Shown here: positions 53,600-63,070 of the stretch, in pieces
Numbering within the stretch: the stretch's first letter is position 1
Layout: the number at the start of each line of letters is the position of its first letter
Assembly (NCBI GenBank): GCA_046160485.1
Contig: JBJXGV010000073.1
Coordinates: forward strand, 62,001 to 126,000
Reading direction: 5' to 3'
DNA length: 64,000 bases
Source of the DNA: JBJXGV01 sp046160485
Lineage (GTDB): Bacteria; Orphanbacterota; Orphanbacteria; JBJXGV01
Notes under the pieces: model-generated
Database searches by the model: none
What the model saw: only the letters and a program-made list of their open reading frames with translations
What the model was told of the DNA's origin: nothing
Made by a program: the position numbers and the translations under genes

Positions 53600-55162
53600 A
53601 TGTTCCGCAAGCGCTATCGATTCATTCTGCCGGCGGCCACCTTGATCCTCGTTGTTGCCAGCGCGGGTGCTCGCGCACCGATGGCCCACGGTGTTTTCTG
53701 GAGCGAGGTGCTTTCGCTCACCGGCGCTGCGTTCGCGGAAATACCGCTCGCCACGACGCTCGTTGCTTCAGGCCTATCGTCGCCAGTCTTCGTTACGTCG
53801 CCTCCGAGTGACTCGACGCGCCTCTTCATCGTGGAGGCGTACTCGGGTCGCATCAAGATTCTCGAGCTGAACACGGGAGCATTGAAGCCATCGCCGTTCC
53901 TCACGCAGAACGGACTCCTCGCAAACGGAGAAGCGGGGCTTCTCGGGCTCGCGTTCCATCCTCGGTATCCGGATAGCGGCTACTGCTACGTAAACTTCAC
54001 GCAGGCGCCGAACGGCGAGAGCGTCATTCGGCGTTACACCGTTTCCGCGAACCCGGATCTCGCCGACACGTCGACTGGCGTGACGATGCTCACCGTCCCA
54101 CCCAATGCGGGTCCCAATCACAACGCAGGCTGGCTAGGCTTCGGCCCAGACGGTTACCTCTATGTGCCTATGGGCGACAAACTCGACGCGACGTTCACGG
54201 TCAGCCAGAACGACTCGACGCGGCAAGGAAAGATTCTGCGGCTCGACGTCGATGGCGGTTTCCCGTACGCGATTCCGCGCGACAATCCGTACGCGTCGGA
54301 GTTCAGCCCGAAGAACGAGCAGTGGGCGAAGGGACTTCGCAACCCGTGGCGCGCGTCATTCGATCGCCTCACGGGTGATCTGTACGTCGCTGATGTCGGC
54401 CAAAGCACGATGGAGGAAATCAATTTCGCGCCGTCCGCGAGCACCGGAGGCGCGAACTACGGTTGGGCGATCATGGAAGGAACGAGCACGTATCCCGGTT
54501 GCCCGCCGCCTTGCTCGGCGGACGGTCTGACGTTGCCAGTGCACAGCTATGCCCACGGAGGCCCGCCGAGACGCTGCTCAATCACGGGAGGCTACGTCTA
54601 CCGCGGCGACGCGATCGCCGACCTTCAGGGCACTTACTTCTTCGCGGACTTTTGCTCTCGTCAAATCTGGAGCCTGCGCGTGGAAAATGGCGCCGCGACA
54701 GACGTCATGGATCGGACCGCGGAACTCACTCCCGGCAACGACCTCGATCTCCGCGCCATCTCGTCGTTCGGAGAAGACGCGCGAGGCAACCTCTACATGT
54801 GCGATCTCGCTGACGGCGAGATCTTCCAGATCGTCGCGTCCGGGACCGACGTGGGCGACGGCACGATCGCGTTTCCATCGCTGCTTCGCATCGACGACGT
54901 GTTCCCGAATCCGACTTCGAGCGGGTTGAGTTTTCGAATTGAAGGCGTGCTCGGCGCGAGCCAGAGCATCCGCGTGATCGATTGCGCCGGACGCTCGGTA
55001 CGCGCGCTTGGCCGCGGCGGAGCCGAACACGGCGCTTGCACCGCCACGCTATCGTGGGACGGACGAAACGATGGAGGTGTGCCCGTCGCGAGCGGCATCT
55101 ATCTACTCGTCGTCGAGTCGGGCAGGATGATCGCGAGCCGCAAAGCATTCGTCCTGCGGTGA
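53600..55162 (+). CDS. Secreted PQQ-type sugar dehydrogenase with FlgD-like C-terminal domain
   Basis: A 520-residue exported protein with signal peptide (to about 30-45). A soluble glucose dehydrogenase-type propeller spans about 50-415 (GEAGLLGLAFHPRYPDSGYC, NHNAGWLGFGPDGYLYV, KGLRNPWRASFDR, GENYGW-like ANYGWAIMEG). The C-terminal domain (about 430-520, DVFPNPTSSGLSFRIEG and WDGRNDGGVPVASGIYLLVV) is the FlgD-like/secretion-sorting Ig module common in FCB bacteria. It differs from the other PQQ-type protein at 24896-26029. The 221 bases before it show no convincing gene; a 64-codon frame there is not supported. Confidence 0.78.
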   Translation: MFRKRYRFILPAATLILVVASAGARAPMAHGVFWSEVLSLTGAAFAEIPLATTLVASGLSSPVFVTSPPSDSTRLFIVEAYSGRIKILELNTGALKPSPFLTQNGLLANGEAGLLGLAFHPRYPDSGYCYVNFTQAPNGESVIRRYTVSANPDLADTSTGVTMLTVPPNAGPNHNAGWLGFGPDGYLYVPMGDKLDATFTVSQNDSTRQGKILRLDVDGGFPYAIPRDNPYASEFSPKNEQWAKGLRNPWRASFDRLTGDLYVADVGQSTMEEINFAPSASTGGANYGWAIMEGTSTYPGCPPPCSADGLTLPVHSYAHGGPPRRCSITGGYVYRGDAIADLQGTYFFADFCSRQIWSLRVENGAATDVMDRTAELTPGNDLDLRAISSFGEDARGNLYMCDLADGEIFQIVASGTDVGDGTIAFPSLLRIDDVFPNPTSSGLSFRIEGVLGASQSIRVIDCAGRSVRALGRGGAEHGACTATLSWDGRNDGGVPVASGIYLLVVESGRMIASRKAFVLR

Positions 55163-55231
55163 GTTCGTCCACCACGGTCCGCCGTTCGTTTGCTTGCCAC
55201 GCGTAGATTGGTTCGTTCGGCGAGTGCCGCC

Positions 55232-55270
55232 GACGATGGGCGACTACGCGTCGCGGAACGGCTTGCGCGC
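55232..55270 (+). repeat. Repeat copy B, displaced fragment of the coxD 3' end
   Basis: Reads TMGDYASRNGLRA in the same frame as coxD (TMGDYASRNWLRA). Four differences fall at wobble positions or make the W-to-G change. It lies in the 149-bp gap between the PQQ gene and the kinase gene. Confidence 0.7.
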
Positions 55271-55311
55271 GCGCTTCCCGCACTCGCCGCCGCGCGATAT
55301 GATGCCGCTCC

Positions 55312-58300
55312 ATGAGTCTCTCTCCCGGCACGCGGCTCGGTCACTACGAAATCGTTTCGCCGCTCGGCGCGGGCGGCATGGGCGAGGTCTACCGCGCGCG
55401 AGACACGCGGCTCGACCGAGACGTCGCGATCAAGGTGTTGCCCGATGCGGTTGCGCGCGACGCCGACCGCCTCGCGCGCTTCGAGCGCGAAGCGAAAACC
55501 GTCGCCGCCCTCAATCATCCGAATATCGTCACGCTCTTCTCCGTCGAGGATGACGGCGGCACGCGCTTCCTGACGATGGAACTCGTCGAAGGCGAGAGCC
55601 TTGCGCTGCACGTCACGGAGGGTGGGCTGCCCGTTGCCCGCGTGGTGGATTTGGGCATCGCTCTGGCGGACGCGCTCACGGCGGCGCACGAGAAGGGCGT
55701 GGTGCATCGCGACCTCAAGCCCGCGAACGTGATGCTGACGCGCGACGGGCGCGTGAAGGTTCTCGACTTCGGGATCGCGAAGCTCAGCGCGCCGGACTCC
55801 GAGATCGCCGCAGCTCATGCCGCGACTGTCACGACTCCGATGTCGACTTCGGGACAGATCGTGGGCACCGTGCCGTACATGGCGCCGGAGCAAGTGCGCG
55901 GTGGAGCGATCGATGGCCGCACGGATGTGTTCGCGCTCGGCATCGTCCTCTACGAACTCGCGACGGGGCGCCGGCCGTTCGATGGCTCGACAGCCGCCGA
56001 CGTCACGTCCGCAATTCTTCGCGACGCGCCCGCGCCGTTGATGAGCGCGCGCGCGGATCTCCCCGCCGATCTCGACCGCATCGTTGCGCGCTGCCTCGAG
56101 AAGGAGCCGCGCGCGCGCTTCCAGACGGCACTCGACGTGAGCGACGAGCTGCGCCGCGCGCGCCTGACGCGCGAGGGGAGCGCGATCGCGAAGCCGCCGC
56201 CGACTCCATCGACGCCGCTTCTCGGCCGCGACGAGACACTCGACTCCGCCGCCCGGCGTCTCCGTGCCGGCGCGCGCGTGCTGACGATCACCGGCTACGG
56301 CGGTACAGGCAAGACGCGCTTCGCGATCGAGCTCCTCCGACGCATGGCGCCCGAGTACGCGGGTGGCGCGGCGTTCGTCTCGCTCGCTTCCGTCACCGCG
56401 GCGACGGAAGTGCTGCCGACTGTCGGCATCGCGCTCGACATCGCGGAGGCGCACGGGCGATCGGCGCTCGATGCGCTTTGCACTGTCATCGGCGACCGCC
56501 GCGTACTCCTCGTGCTCGACAATCTCGAGCAAGTGCTCGCCGCCGCGGAGGAGATCGCCGCGCTCGTCGCCCGCTGCCCGGCGCTGCAAGTGATCGCGAC
56601 GAGTCGCGCGCCGCTCAAGATCGGCGCAGAGTCGGAGTTCGCTCTGCCGCCGCTCGAGCTGCCGGCGCAGGACGCGACGTCGCTCGATCTGCTCGCGAAG
56701 TGTCCGTCGGTCGCGCTCCTCGTGCAGCGCGCCGAGAAGGTGAAGCCTGGCTTCGCGCTGACCGCGGCCAACGCGTCGGCGATCGCTGCGATCTGCCGCC
56801 GCCTCGACGGTCTGCCGCTCGCGCTCGAACTCGCGGCGGCGCGCGTGCGCATTCTCGAGCCCGCGGCGCTCTTGCAGCGGCTTGACCACGCGCTCGACTT
56901 GCTGACGTCCGGCGATCGCGACCTGCCGGTTCGCCAGCGCACGCTGCGCGCGACCATCAGTTGGAGCTACTCGCTACTCGACGCGACGGAGCAGCAGCTC
57001 CTTCGCCGCGCCTCCGTCTTCCATGAAGGCTGGACCCTCGAAGCTATGGAGCGCGTCTGCTATGGCGAGGACGACCGCCATCGCGCGCTCGACGATCTCG
57101 ATTCGCTCGTCGAGAAGGGCCTCGTGCGCGTCGTCGGATCGGGCGAACGTTACGCGCTGCTCGAGACGATCCGGGCGTTCTCCGCCGAACAGCTTCATGC
57201 GGGCGGCGAGGTGGACGCGATTCGCCAAGCGCACGCCGACTACTTCGTCGAATTCGCGTCCGTGGTGGCGTCGGATATCTTCGGAATCGGGCAGCTCGAT
57301 GCCGTGCGGCGCGCGCGCGGCGATAACGCAAACACGTTGGCCGCCATTCAGTGGCTAAGCGTGCGCGCTCGCGCGGGCGACGCCGCGGCGCTCGAGAAGG
57401 GTCTCTTGCTCTGCGGCAATCTCGACTGGTTCTGGCACATCGGCGGACAGCATTTCACCGCGCGGCTCTTGCTCGATCCGCTGCTCGGGCTCGCGGCGGA
57501 CGCACCGCCGAGCCGCGGCCGTGCGCTGTCACGGCTCGCGGCCGGCATGGTCTCCACGACGACAGGAGAGTGGGAGCGCTCCCGCGGCGAGTGGGCCGGC
57601 GCCTACGAGGATGGCAAGGCCGTCGGCGACGCCGCCGCGGCCGCCGAGGGGATCATGGGTGTTGGCTACTGCAATCTGAGCCTCGGGAATATGGACGAAG
57701 CCCGCGCGGCGCTCGACGAAGGGATCGCGCGGAGCGCGGGCGGGGTCGCCGATTTCATTCACGCCCTCTCGATGTCGATCAAGGGAATGCTCCTCTTCGT
57801 CACAGGCGATCTCGATTCCGGCGTGGCCCTCGTGGAGCAGGCGCGCCGCATTCACGAGCGCATGAATGATCGCGAGGGCCTCGGCGTCGCGCTCAGCTTT
57901 CTTGCGCAGATGACGTTTGCCAAAGGGGATCATGACGGCGCGCTCGTTCTCTATCGTGACGCGCTCGCGGCTCTCGAAGCGGTCGGCGATCACCCGGAGA
58001 TCGCGCGTGTGCACTGCGAGATGGGCTGGACCGCGCTCTCAGCCGCGGACGCGCGCGCGGCGAAGCGAGAGTTTCGTCTGGCGGTGCAGGCGTATCAGGA
58101 GGTTGGCAGCCCGCGCGGCACTGGCCTCGCGCTCCTCGGCCTCGCGGCCGTCGAAGCGGCCGACGGTCGGCCGGAGCGCGCCGTGGCGATCGCGGCGGCG
58201 GCGCAAGCGTTGTCGGAGCGCGCGGGTGTCGTCATCGCGCATCCGATGGATCCCGGTCTCGCCGGCCGCATCGAGGCGCTCAAAGCATCGATTCCGAAGG

Positions 58301-58377
58301 GGATGCTCGACGGTCTCGTGGCGAACGCGAGCACGCTATCGCCCGCGGCAGTATTGGCGATGGTGTTCGACGCGTGA
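55312..58377 (+). CDS. Serine/threonine kinase fused to NB-ARC-like ATPase and TPR region
   Basis: A 1021-residue cytoplasmic signalling protein. Residues 10-270 are a Hanks-type kinase with GAGGMGEVY, K41, the catalytic loop VHRDLKPANV (D134) and DFG (152-154). Residues about 303-620 form a STAND/NB-ARC ATPase with Walker A GYGGTGKT (328-335), LLVLDN (Walker B) and GLPLALELAA. The rest (about 640-1010) is TPR-like helical repeats. No transmembrane helix and no PASTA domains are seen. Such fusions act as ATP-gated switches on unknown targets. No Shine-Dalgarno precedes the ATG; TATGAT ends 8 bases before it. Confidence 0.88.
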   Translation: MSLSPGTRLGHYEIVSPLGAGGMGEVYRARDTRLDRDVAIKVLPDAVARDADRLARFEREAKTVAALNHPNIVTLFSVEDDGGTRFLTMELVEGESLALHVTEGGLPVARVVDLGIALADALTAAHEKGVVHRDLKPANVMLTRDGRVKVLDFGIAKLSAPDSEIAAAHAATVTTPMSTSGQIVGTVPYMAPEQVRGGAIDGRTDVFALGIVLYELATGRRPFDGSTAADVTSAILRDAPAPLMSARADLPADLDRIVARCLEKEPRARFQTALDVSDELRRARLTREGSAIAKPPPTPSTPLLGRDETLDSAARRLRAGARVLTITGYGGTGKTRFAIELLRRMAPEYAGGAAFVSLASVTAATEVLPTVGIALDIAEAHGRSALDALCTVIGDRRVLLVLDNLEQVLAAAEEIAALVARCPALQVIATSRAPLKIGAESEFALPPLELPAQDATSLDLLAKCPSVALLVQRAEKVKPGFALTAANASAIAAICRRLDGLPLALELAAARVRILEPAALLQRLDHALDLLTSGDRDLPVRQRTLRATISWSYSLLDATEQQLLRRASVFHEGWTLEAMERVCYGEDDRHRALDDLDSLVEKGLVRVVGSGERYALLETIRAFSAEQLHAGGEVDAIRQAHADYFVEFASVVASDIFGIGQLDAVRRARGDNANTLAAIQWLSVRARAGDAAALEKGLLLCGNLDWFWHIGGQHFTARLLLDPLLGLAADAPPSRGRALSRLAAGMVSTTTGEWERSRGEWAGAYEDGKAVGDAAAAAEGIMGVGYCNLSLGNMDEARAALDEGIARSAGGVADFIHALSMSIKGMLLFVTGDLDSGVALVEQARRIHERMNDREGLGVALSFLAQMTFAKGDHDGALVLYRDALAALEAVGDHPEIARVHCEMGWTALSAADARAAKREFRLAVQAYQEVGSPRGTGLALLGLAAVEAADGRPERAVAIAAAAQALSERAGVVIAHPMDPGLAGRIEALKASIPKGMLDGLVANASTLSPAAVLAMVFDA

Positions 58378-58399
58378 CGAAGGGCGTCGATCGCTCGAG

Positions 58400-59050
58400 C
58401 TAGTTCGCGGATGGCGCCTCGACGGAAACGCGCACCGAGTCGCTGCAGAAGAGGCCGGGCAGGCCCGCGTCGGTGACGGTGAGGAGGACGTCGTACTCGC
58501 CGGCGGCGACGAAGGTGTGCGATACGGCGGGTTGCGCGCCGGTCTGGCCGTCGCCGAAGCGCCACTTGAACGCGTAGGCGCCGGTGCCACCGAATCCGGA
58601 AGCCGCGATGTCGACCGTCAGCGGCGCCGTGCCGGAGAGCGGCAGCGCCACGATCGCGCACGAAAGCGGCGCGACGAACGAGGCGAACTGCGTCGCGGTG
58701 CGCGTGAGGCCGCTCGTGTCGCGCACCTCGACGCGGATCGTCGCGCCTTCACCCGCGGCGTAGAGATGCGTGGCGGTTTTCGCGTTCGAGAACTCGGTGT
58801 CCCACGCGCCGTCGGCCTGCCAATCCCACCGCACCATGAGTGCGCCGGGCGCGTCTTGCACGTCGTTCGACTCGGAGGCGTCCACGAGCACAGTCACGCC
58901 CGCCTCGCCCGGCGTCACGCTGATTGCGAAGGCCGCGAGCGGCGGCGTTTCGATCGCGTCGGGGATGATGTCTTTGTCTTGGCACGCGGCGCAAAAAAGC
59001 GCGGTGCCAGCGATCGCCGCAATGAGGCGTGCGAGTTTCGAGTCGCGCAT
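58400..59050 (-). CDS. Lipoprotein with two PKD domains (paralogue of 15352-15999)
   Basis: A 216-residue lipoprotein, lipobox CAAC (C23), with two PKD-like domains marked by VRWDWQADGAWDTEF, IRVEVRDTSGLTRT and FKWRFGDGQTG...SHTFVAAGEYDV. It shares domain order and many residues with the lipoprotein at 15352-15999, so the two are duplicates within one genome. ATG 59050 follows GGAGACGGA; the longer frame upstream overlaps the oxidase gene. A surface-binding role is likely, partner unknown. Confidence 0.8.
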   Translation of the reverse strand: MRDSKLARLIAAIAGTALFCAACQDKDIIPDAIETPPLAAFAISVTPGEAGVTVLVDASESNDVQDAPGALMVRWDWQADGAWDTEFSNAKTATHLYAAGEGATIRVEVRDTSGLTRTATQFASFVAPLSCAIVALPLSGTAPLTVDIAASGFGGTGAYAFKWRFGDGQTGAQPAVSHTFVAAGEYDVLLTVTDAGLPGLFCSDSVRVSVEAPSAN

Positions 59051-59058
59051 TCCGTCTC

Positions 59059-60285
59059 CTAGCGAGTGTTGTCGGGCGCTTTGAATCGCGCCTGTTCCTT
59101 TTTTCCGCCGCCGCGCGCGCGCCAAGCGAAACGCGGGGCGTAGCGATTCGACTTTCTCTCCAGAGTATCGGCAACGAGCGCGCCGAGAATGGGGGCGAAT
59201 TTGAACGCGTGTCCGCTGCCGCCGGTGGCGAAGAGAAGGCCGGGGCGATCGGGGTCGTGGTCGATGTAGAAGTCGCCGTCCCAACTGTCGGAGTAGAGGC
59301 AGACGCGCGTCGACGCGATCGGCGCGTCCGCAAGATCGGGGAGCGCCGCGTGCGTGAATGCACGGAAGCGCGCGATCTCTTCATCTGTGACGTGGCGCGG
59401 CGCGTCGGGGTGCATCGGCCGCCCGGGGCCGTGATTGCCGATCTTCACGATTCCATTCGGCAGCGCGGGGAAGCCGTACCAGCCGGTGTTCGTGATGTCG
59501 GCGGTCCAGACGGAGAAGTGGGGCGCGCGAAACGGCGCGGGGTCGCGCGGCGCGAAGTGCAGGACGGGCTGGCCGACGATGTCGATGACGCCGGCGAGCT
59601 GCGGAATGAGCGCGGGCGTCCACGCGCCCGCCGCGGCGATGACGAAGTCGGCGCGCACGATCTCGTTGGCCCCCGATCGCGCGTCGCGCGCGGCTCCGTC
59701 GTTCGCGGATGCGAGCTCGATCCCGACGACGCGCGATCCCTCTTCGACTAGCCGCGCGAATCGCACGCCTTCGCGCAGCACGACACCCTCCTCGCGCGCG
59801 ACCTCAACGAGCCGCGCGACGACGCGCCCGCTCTCCGCCCACCCGCCGCGCGGGTTGATGTAGCCGTCGGGATACGGCGCGGCGCGCCACGCGGGAAAGC
59901 GCGCCGCGAGCGCGCGTGCGTCGAGCCGCTCGAGCGCGTAGCCGCGCCGCGTGAGCGTCGCGTAGCTGTCGCCCTCGAACTCGCCCGCGCGCATCGGCGA
60001 CGCCGCGAGCAGCAGAAATCCGTCCTGATGGTACGGCGGCTCGGGCCAGCAGCGGTTCCACTCGTCCCAGCCGCGAAACGCCTCCTCCATCATCTCGATG
60101 TAGAGAGTGTCGGAGCCGTAGTCCATCCGGATCGCTTTGTTGACGTCGGTCGACGCGGCGTCGGGGTGCGGGAGCGGGCCTGGGTCGGCGAGCGTGACGT
60201 CGTAGCCGCGGCGTCGCAGCTCGAGCGCCGAGGTGACGCCGATGATGCCGGCGCCCGCGATGACGACGGAGCGATGCGCGGTCAT
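59059..60285 (-). CDS. FAD-dependent amine oxidase (sarcosine/N-methyltryptophan oxidase family)
   Basis: A 408-residue D-amino-acid-oxidase-fold flavoenzyme with the dinucleotide motif GAGIIGVTSALELRRRG near the N-terminus and the GGSGHAFKFAPILG closing motif. The segment STRVCLYSDSWDGDFYIDHDP matches the site where monomeric sarcosine oxidases attach FAD covalently to cysteine (as I recall it). Likely substrates are N-methyl or secondary amino acids, giving H2O2. The gene lies 24 bases after ftsX and 8 bases before the PKD lipoprotein, in a same-strand run. Confidence 0.85.
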   Translation of the reverse strand: MTAHRSVVIAGAGIIGVTSALELRRRGYDVTLADPGPLPHPDAASTDVNKAIRMDYGSDTLYIEMMEEAFRGWDEWNRCWPEPPYHQDGFLLLAASPMRAGEFEGDSYATLTRRGYALERLDARALAARFPAWRAAPYPDGYINPRGGWAESGRVVARLVEVAREEGVVLREGVRFARLVEEGSRVVGIELASANDGAARDARSGANEIVRADFVIAAAGAWTPALIPQLAGVIDIVGQPVLHFAPRDPAPFRAPHFSVWTADITNTGWYGFPALPNGIVKIGNHGPGRPMHPDAPRHVTDEEIARFRAFTHAALPDLADAPIASTRVCLYSDSWDGDFYIDHDPDRPGLLFATGGSGHAFKFAPILGALVADTLERKSNRYAPRFAWRARGGGKKEQARFKAPDNTR

Positions 60286-60309
60286 TGCGCGGTCATCGCG
60301 CGCGCCGCG

Positions 60310-61188
60310 TTACGCGCGCGCCGGCTCGCGCAGAATGCGGGAAAGCGCGAGCATGCTGCCGAGCCCGCCGAGCGCGCCGCCGGTGACGACGAAGAGCACG
60401 AGAAGGCGCGGCCCCATGAACGCGAGTTCCGGCACGCGGCCGGCGAGGAGCGTGTAGCACGCGTAGAGCGAGAGCGTCGCGACGCCGGCGCCGATTGCGC
60501 CGAGCATCGCGCCCTGCAGAAACACCGGCCCGCCGATCATCCCGTCCGACGCGCCGACGAGGCGCATCACCTCGATCGAGTCGCGGCGCTCTTGAAGCGC
60601 GAGCCGCAGCGTGTTCGCGACCGAGAGAATCGTCGAGATCGCAAGCAGGATGCCGAGCAAAAGATCGAGCAGAACGGAAAAGACGATGAGCCGCTGAAGG
60701 CGCCCGACCCACTCGCGTCCATAGCGTACGCCCTCGACTCCCTCGATCGTCGAAACCTCCGCCGCGATCGTCGAAAGCTTGGCTTCCGTCTTGTAGTCGT
60801 CGAAGATCGCAAGCTCGAACGACGCGGGGAGCGGGTTCGAGCTGATAGCGTCGAGGAGCTCTTTCTTGTCGCCGAGTTCGGCCTCGAAGCGCGCAAGCGC
60901 CTCTTCGCGCGACACGAAGCGCGCGTCGCGCACGCCGCGCACCTCGGTCAGCGCGGCACTGAGCGCGAGAACGTCTTCCGGGCGATCGCTCGTTGCGAAG
61001 ACGACGATCTCGACCTTCCCCTGCGCGACCGCAATTCCCTTCTTCAAGTTCACCGTCACGACGAGAAACAGGCCGAGCACGAAGAGCGTGACCGCGACGA
61101 TGACGATCGGCGCGCTGCGAACGATACCGCCGCGCCGCAGGTCGATGCGCATCTCGTTCATCACGAAATCAAATGCCCCGAGTGACAT
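60310..61188 (-). CDS. ftsX: Cell division protein FtsX
   Basis: A 292-residue inner-membrane partner of FtsE, with four helices and an extracytoplasmic domain (about 50-165) after the first. It activates cell-wall hydrolases at division. Landmarks are FVSREEALARFEAELG and IEVMRLVGASDGMIGGPVFLQG. ATG 61188 follows GGAGGAA and overlaps the end of ftsE by 20 bases. An open frame further upstream is an artefact of the overlap. Confidence 0.92.
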   Translation of the reverse strand: MSLGAFDFVMNEMRIDLRRGGIVRSAPIVIVAVTLFVLGLFLVVTVNLKKGIAVAQGKVEIVVFATSDRPEDVLALSAALTEVRGVRDARFVSREEALARFEAELGDKKELLDAISSNPLPASFELAIFDDYKTEAKLSTIAAEVSTIEGVEGVRYGREWVGRLQRLIVFSVLLDLLLGILLAISTILSVANTLRLALQERRDSIEVMRLVGASDGMIGGPVFLQGAMLGAIGAGVATLSLYACYTLLAGRVPELAFMGPRLLVLFVVTGGALGGLGSMLALSRILREPARA

Positions 61189-62068
61189 CGTTCCTCCTGC
61201 GCGCTCGCGGCGCGTCGTGGGTGGGGCGCTCGGCGACCGGGTCGTCGTCGTCGCGCGCGGGCGGAGGCGCGGCGCTCTCGGGCCGCCGGCGTCCGCGCGC
61301 ACGGAAGACATCCTCGATGCTCGGTTCGCTGCGCCGCTCGCGGGTCGGGCTCGGGCCGTACCCGATGCCGTGCGGATCGCTGACGTCGTTGCGGGCGCGC
61401 CCGCCGCCGCGCGCGTCGGAGGTGATGCGCCCGCGATCAAGATGGATGCGCCGGTAGCGCCCCGACCCGGCGCGCACGACATCGTGCGTCGCGACGATGA
61501 TCGCGGTCCCCGCGCGATTGACCTTCTCGAAGATCGCAAAAATCTCCTCGGCCGTCGCGGGGTCGAGGTTGCCGGTCGGTTCGTCGGCGAGAAGCGCGTA
61601 CGGGTCGTTGACGATCGCGCGCGCGATCGCAACGCGCTGCTTCTCGCCGCCGGAGAGCATGCCGGGAAGCGCGTCTTGCCGGTGCGTAAGCCCAACCGAT
61701 GTGAGCGCCGAGACGACGCGCTTGCCGATCTCCGCCTTGGGCGTGCCCGCCACGCGCAGCACGAACGCGACGTTCTCGAAAACCGAGCGATCGCTCAGCA
61801 GGCGAAAATCCTGAAAGACGACACCGAGCTTGCGTCGAAGCCGCGGGATCTCGCCGCGCTTGATGCGCCGCGAGCTGTAACTCACGACGGTGACTTCGCC
61901 CTCGGTCGGCTTCTCGGCCATCATGATGTGACGCAGGATCGTCGTCTTCCCGGCGCCGCTTGCGCCCGTGAGAAAGACGAACTCGCCGCGCTCGATGCTC
62001 AGCGAAACGTCTTCGAGCGCTCGATGCTTGTTCTCGTAGATGCGTGTGACGTCTCGGAACGAGATCAT
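61169..62068 (-). CDS. ftsE: Cell division ATPase FtsE with long C-terminal tail
   Basis: ABC-type ATPase of 299 residues that drives FtsX. Walker A is GASGAGKTT, the signature LSGGEKQRVAIARA and Walker B LLADEPTGNLDP. Typical FtsE has about 220-230 residues. Here about 75 extra residues, rich in Arg, Pro, Asp and Gly (GYGPSPTRERRSEPS onward), form a probably disordered tail that overlaps ftsX. Its ATG shares 4 bases with the pdxA stop. Confidence 0.92.
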   Translation of the reverse strand: MISFRDVTRIYENKHRALEDVSLSIERGEFVFLTGASGAGKTTILRHIMMAEKPTEGEVTVVSYSSRRIKRGEIPRLRRKLGVVFQDFRLLSDRSVFENVAFVLRVAGTPKAEIGKRVVSALTSVGLTHRQDALPGMLSGGEKQRVAIARAIVNDPYALLADEPTGNLDPATAEEIFAIFEKVNRAGTAIIVATHDVVRAGSGRYRRIHLDRGRITSDARGGGRARNDVSDPHGIGYGPSPTRERRSEPSIEDVFRARGRRRPESAAPPPARDDDDPVAERPTHDAPRARRRNDVTRGI

Positions 62069-63069
62069 GCCGCTCCCTTCACGGAGGCGCGCGCCGCCAA
62101 TTCGGATGCGAGGAGAATCGCGGCGACGAGGCTCGATGCCCGCGCCACACCGCGCCCCGCGATGTCGAACGCGGTCCCATGATCGGGCGATGTGCGGATG
62201 AAGGGAAGCCCAATCGTCACGTTGACCGCCGCGCCGAACGCGGCTTGCTTCACGGGAATGAGCCCTTGGTCGTGATACATCGCGAGGACGGCGTCGAAGC
62301 GGTCGCGCGTGTAGATCTCGCCGAAGAGAACGTCGGCGGGGAACGGGCCGAGCGCGTCGATCCCCTCGCCGCGCGCGCGCGCAATCGCCGGCGCGATGAC
62401 GCGAGTCTCCTCGTCGCCGAACAGGCCGCCCTCGCCAGCGTGCGGGTTGAGCCCCGCGACCGCGATCTTGGGCGACGCGATGCCGAAGCGTTCGACGAGA
62501 GTGGCGCGCAAGAGGCGAAGCTTTTCAGCGAGCGCGTCGGTCGTCAGCGCCGCGGGAACGCGCGATAGCGGCACGTGAATCGTCGCGAGCAGCACGCGCA
62601 GCGCGCCCGCGGCGAAAAGCATCCCGTACGAACGCGATTTTCCGAGTTCGGCGAGCAGTTCCGTGTGCCCAGGATAGGGAAGCCCCGCCAGATGCCACGC
62701 TTCTTTGCTGATGGGCGCCGTCGCGATCGCGTCGACCTCGCCGCGGAGAATCGCGCGCACGCCGGCGCGCACCGCTTCCGCCGAAACGCGCCCGCTATCC
62801 GCAGAGGGTGTGCCGCGCGCGAGCCGGCTTGTCTCCGCGCGCGCGACCTCCATGACCTCGGGCGCGCCGTTTCCGGAGAGCGAGCGCGCGAGATCCGCGC
62901 CTCCGTCGCCTGCGATCCCCGCGCATCCCCACTCGAAGAGTTCGCGGCTGCCGATGAGAACGGGCGTTGCGCGATCGAGCACCTCGCGGCTCGCCGCGGC
63001 CTTCACGGCGATCTCGGGCCCGATCCCGCACGGGTCGCCGATCGTGATGCCGATGCGCGGCTTCGACAT
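62065..63069 (-). CDS. pdxA: 4-hydroxythreonine-4-phosphate dehydrogenase PdxA
   Basis: A 334-residue NAD-dependent enzyme of pyridoxal 5'-phosphate synthesis (DXP-dependent route). Landmarks are ITIGDPCGIGPEIAVKA, the metal-binding histidines in PGHTELLAEL and AMYHDQGLIPVKQ, and NPHAGEGGLFGDEE. It makes the cofactor used by the PLP enzymes in this window. It is followed by ftsE, overlapping by 4 bases, and starts one base after the chaperone gene stop. Confidence 0.95.
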   Translation of the reverse strand: MSKPRIGITIGDPCGIGPEIAVKAAASREVLDRATPVLIGSRELFEWGCAGIAGDGGADLARSLSGNGAPEVMEVARAETSRLARGTPSADSGRVSAEAVRAGVRAILRGEVDAIATAPISKEAWHLAGLPYPGHTELLAELGKSRSYGMLFAAGALRVLLATIHVPLSRVPAALTTDALAEKLRLLRATLVERFGIASPKIAVAGLNPHAGEGGLFGDEETRVIAPAIARARGEGIDALGPFPADVLFGEIYTRDRFDAVLAMYHDQGLIPVKQAAFGAAVNVTIGLPFIRTSPDHGTAFDIAGRGVARASSLVAAILLASELAARASVKGAA

Positions 63070-63070
63070 G

